Shown here piece by piece: positions 6,548-7,695 of a stretch of 7,695 nucleotides of DNA; position 1 is the stretch's first letter, and the number at the start of each line of letters is the position of its first letter. This stretch comes from Desulfotomaculum sp. (GTDB taxonomy: Bacteria; Bacillota; Desulfotomaculia; Desulfotomaculales; Ammonificaceae), in the NCBI GenBank assembly GCA_012961725.1, contig DTYU01000155.1:1-7695 (forward strand), read 5' to 3'. Position numbers and translations under genes: made by a program. Below the pieces are notes generated by a model that had not been told where the DNA came from, did no database searches, and saw nothing but the letters and a program-made list of their open reading frames with translations.

Positions 6548-6778
6548 ATGGAGAGGGAAGCGAAAAAAAAAGTTTTTGTGCTTTGCATAGAGAACAGGCA
6601 TTGTGATGATTTGGAAAAACGCAAGCTATATCAGGTTATTCCGGATGATGAAGCGGCAAAGGAAGGCTACCTTAGAGTTATTGACGAATCCGGGGAAGAT
6701 TATCTTTATCCGGAGTCGTATTTCGTTTACGTTGAACTCCCGCGCGAAGCACAAGAAGCACTGCAAGCAGCAACGTAA
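6548..6778 (+). CDS. small acidic conserved-type protein of unknown function
   Basis: This 76-residue acidic protein opens with KKKVFVLCIEN and has the blocks LEKRKLYQVIPDDEAAKEG and LRVIDESGEDYLYPESYF, then a C-terminal VELPREAQEAL helix. The pattern of strands with a DESGEDYLYP turn suggests a compact SH3-like barrel. I recall sequences of this kind as a widespread uncharacterised small family. The ATG at 6548 has TGGGAG (6535-6540) at 7 bases and lies 4 bases after the previous stop, so the pair is one operon. Its acidic charge against the basic partner would suit a complex between the two products (inference). An overlapping open frame at 6603-6833 is a shadow. Confidence 0.8.
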   Translation: MEREAKKKVFVLCIENRHCDDLEKRKLYQVIPDDEAAKEGYLRVIDESGEDYLYPESYFVYVELPREAQEALQAAT

Positions 6779-7035
6779 ATCACTTTCTGCCCAATGGCGG
6801 CGGTCAGGCGTTCGTACACCAAACGTTCGGTAAGAGCGGCCATCTAACCTTTTGTTGAGGAGATTCGCTACGGGTAGGCAATTGAGCAAGAGGCTTCATT
6901 GCCTTTGCAGCAGACCACGTATGGGTCAGTAAGCATCTCGAATCTCTGCTTGAGAAATGTGACGAGCAATGGATTGCGGTCAAGAATCGCTATGTGGAAT
7001 TCGACCGGGCAAAGAGCCTTTTGGGGGCTTTGATG
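6779..7035 (+). other. gene-poor decayed stretch between small genes and tRNA promoter
   Basis: About 310 bases lie between the small gene pair and tRNA-Glu without an intact gene. One frame reads sensibly across 6778-7047 (NGGGQAFVHQTFGKSGHL, then stops at about 6856 and 6883, then a coding-like run). This suggests relics of former coding DNA rather than a designed leader. GCGTTCG/ACGTTCGG near-repeats lie at 6809-6830. No hairpin terminator for the small operon is obvious. Confidence 0.35.
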
Positions 7036-7047
7036 TTGACAGTGTAG
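6886..7047 (+). pseudogene. 5'-truncated remnant resembling DUF5678-type small protein
   Basis: An open frame without a usable start encodes about 53 residues including ADHVWVSKHLESLLEK and CDEQWIAVKNRYVEF, ending at TAG 7045-7047. The pattern of W, a KHLE-LLEKY-like helix and W-(I/V)-AV followed by a charged strand recalls the small DUF5678 family, often found beside retropepsin-like genes. The match is by memory, and the expected downstream GKD-type turn is altered. A stop at 6883-6885 lies upstream in the same frame and no ribosome site is present, so it is probably dead. The tRNA promoter -35 box lies within its last codons. Confidence 0.3.
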
Positions 7048-7065
7048 CGCTTAATTGGGTAGAAT
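7036..7065 (+). promoter_or_regulatory. sigma-A promoter of the tRNA genes
   Basis: TTGACA (7036-7041), an 18-base spacer and TAGAAT (7060-7065) form a strong vegetative promoter. Transcription would start near 7072, about 17 bases before tRNA-Glu. This fits a stable-RNA transcript carrying both tRNAs and ending at the hairpin near 7390. Confidence 0.8.
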
Positions 7066-7088
7066 AGTTATTGCAGAGCCCAAGAAAC

Positions 7089-7164
7089 GGCCCCATGGTC
7101 AAGTGGACTAAGACACCGGTCTTTCAAGCCGGTAACCCGGGTTCGAATCCCGGTGGGGTCACCA
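7089..7164 (+). tRNA. tRNA-Glu (anticodon TTC)
   Basis: A full cloverleaf is visible. The acceptor stem is GGCCCCA/TGGGGTC (one G-T pair), with discriminator A at 7161 and encoded CCA at 7162-7164. The anticodon stem CCGGT/GCCGG encloses loop CTTTCAA with anticodon TTC at 7123-7125. The T arm is CCCGG-GTTCGAAT-CCCGG. It reads GAA and GAG glutamate codons. It is the first gene of a two-tRNA transcript. Confidence 0.96.
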
Positions 7165-7172
7165 ATTCAGAA

Positions 7173-7257
7173 GTCAGAGGCAGGAGGTCAGAGGTTAGAA
7201 AATGGAAAGGAATTCGCGCAGCGAATTCCTACAAGGGTTCTTGCGTCTGACATCCTG
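7173..7257. repeat. inverted/direct repeat element between the two tRNA genes
   Basis: Two direct copies of GTCAGAGG (7173-7180 and 7187-7194) are 14 bases apart. The arm CAGGAGGTCAGA (7181-7192) pairs with TCTGACATCCTG (7246-7257) with one mismatch. Centred inside is a perfect 10-bp hairpin AGGAATTCGC/GCGAATTCCT (7208-7217 and 7221-7230). The nested design resembles small extragenic palindromic elements of clostridia, and in the RNA it could fold as a spacer hairpin between the tRNAs during processing. Confidence 0.6.
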
Positions 7258-7274
7258 CATCCGATATCCGTTAT

Positions 7275-7349
7275 GCGGGTGTAGCTCAACGGTAGAGCAC
7301 CAGCTTCCCAAGCTGGGGGCTGCGGGTTCGATCCCCGTCGCCCGCTCCA
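7275..7349 (+). tRNA. tRNA-Gly (anticodon CCC)
   Basis: The acceptor stem is GCGGGTG/CGCCCGC with discriminator T at 7346 and encoded CCA at 7347-7349. The D arm AGCTC-GAGC is clear. The anticodon stem CCAGC/GCTGG encloses TTCCCAA with CCC at 7307-7309, and the T arm contains GGTTCGATCCCC. It reads the glycine codon GGG, a codon used in this GC-rich genome. It is the second and last gene of the tRNA transcript. Confidence 0.96.
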
Positions 7350-7357
7350 GAAATACC

Positions 7358-7391
7358 AAGGCTTTTAGGTTTCAGAACCTAAAAGCCTTTT
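7358..7391 (+). terminator. intrinsic terminator of the tRNA transcript
   Basis: A perfect 14-bp stem AAGGCTTTTAGGTT/AACCTAAAAGCCTT (7358-7371 and 7376-7389) has a TCAG tetraloop and ends in TTTT (7388-7391). It starts 9 bases after tRNA-Gly. The hairpin also contains the stop codon of the minus-strand hicA remnant. T-rich sequence is only on the plus-strand side, so it mainly stops plus-strand transcription. Confidence 0.85.
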
Positions 7392-7490
7392 AAATTCGTC
7401 CACCGTGAGCCCAGCTTTGCGGATGAGATCCCGCAGCAGTCCCCGGTCTAACTCCCTGTGTCGCGGAACCGTCAAAACAATAGGGCTTCC
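7365..7490 (-). pseudogene. hicA: hicA toxin remnant (HicA/YcfA-type mRNA interferase)
   Basis: HicA is a small double-stranded-RNA-binding-fold toxin that cuts mRNA and is neutralised by HicB. Reading minus, this frame encodes about 41 residues with the family's C-terminal half: TVPRHREL, RGLLRDLIRKAGLTVDEF, and then a short tail ending in TAA within the tRNA terminator hairpin. A stop codon (7491-7493) cuts the frame just upstream, so the N-terminal half with the catalytic histidine region is missing. In another frame 7499-7531 reads KLRKGSPVSLI, which resembles the expected GSH-containing segment with histidine changed to proline, so a frameshift plus point changes is likely. No hicB is visible in the window. 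Confidence 0.6.
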
Positions 7491-7601
7491 TTACTTTATA
7501 TTAAACTAACGGGACTTCCCTTTCTCAATTTAGTATAGATTAAAAGGTCTCCGGGTTGACATTTGAGAAAGTGCTGATAGTCTACAGGATATCTTCAAGC
7601 T

Positions 7602-7695
7602 TCATCCCTCCTCGAACCGCGGTACAAGAAGCAATGCGGCGAACTCCTCTGCCTGAGCCTCAAGCCCGGTCCTCAGAATTCCCAGGATATAGATA
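7602..7695 (-). CDS. partial: C-terminus resembling ImmA/IrrE-type peptidase
   Basis: A minus-strand frame is open from the window edge to TGA at 7602-7604 and encodes about 30 residues. EAQAEEFAALLLVP matches the helix that follows the HExxH motif in ImmA/IrrE (DUF955) metallopeptidases, where an E-A-N-x-F-A-x-x-L-L-x-P pattern is usual. The catalytic HExxH, if present, lies beyond the window. The protein ends soon after the LLVP segment, earlier than usual, so truncation is possible. Such proteins often pair with XRE regulators in toxin-antitoxin and mobile-element contexts, which fits the adjacent hicA remnant. Confidence 0.4.
   Translation of the reverse strand, partial: IYILGILRTGLEAQAEEFAALLLVPRFEEG

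Noticed and set aside
6603..6833. 76-codon plus frame overlapping the second small gene
   Set aside because: It sits inside the better-supported gene at 6548-6778, lacks a ribosome site and has a shadow-like composition.
7202..7393. 63-codon open frame across tRNA-Gly
   Set aside because: It is a translation of the tRNA-Gly gene, spacer repeat and terminator, with no coding character of its own.
1..7695. CRISPR array or insertion sequence
   Set aside because: No regularly spaced direct repeats of 24-40 bases and no transposase or integrase reading frame in either strand.

Overview
The window looks like chromosomal DNA of a fairly GC-rich Firmicute, most likely a clostridial or Peptococcaceae-type (Moorella/Desulfotomaculum-like) anaerobe. 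This rests on the gene order rpsF-ssb-rpsR / rplI-dnaB / purA, strong AAGGAGGTGAT-like ribosome binding sites, frequent GTG starts, sigma-A-type promoters, tRNA genes with encoded CCA, and a zinc-binding form of S18. The genus is inferred from style and was not tested by any search.

Positions 1-1422 hold a long rpsF leader, rpsF (S6), ssb and rpsR (S18). A perfect dyad containing a likely promoter sits between ssb and rpsR, and a double hairpin/terminator follows rpsR. Positions 1423-3387 hold rplI (L9) and dnaB (replicative helicase), 13 bases apart. The genes that commonly sit between rpsR and dnaB in relatives (a YybS-like membrane protein and the DHH-family phosphodiesterase GdpP) are absent here. 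A 140-base gap follows. It holds a nested set of inverted repeats and a near-consensus promoter that drives an FAD-dependent dehydrogenase with a ferredoxin-like cysteine cluster. That gene overlaps purA (adenylosuccinate synthase) by one base.

From about 6240 the character changes to lower GC and accessory content. Two small, tightly linked conserved-type genes of unknown function have their own promoter overlapping a small dyad. Then comes a decayed stretch with a probable DUF5678-like remnant, and then a strong promoter reading into tRNA-Glu(TTC) and tRNA-Gly(CCC). The two tRNA genes are separated by an inverted-repeat element and followed by a perfect 14-bp terminator hairpin. On the minus strand, running into the tRNA terminator, are a broken hicA toxin gene and the end of a protein resembling the C-terminus of ImmA/IrrE peptidases.

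Functionally the left 80% is core translation, replication and purine synthesis. S6 and S18 are ribosomal partners, SSB and DnaB work at the fork, and PurA commits IMP to AMP. The right end looks like a tRNA-flanking site where toxin-antitoxin or mobile cargo has landed and decayed. I see no complete new defence or mobile system. The small gene pair and the repeat-like elements are the parts least explained by known families.
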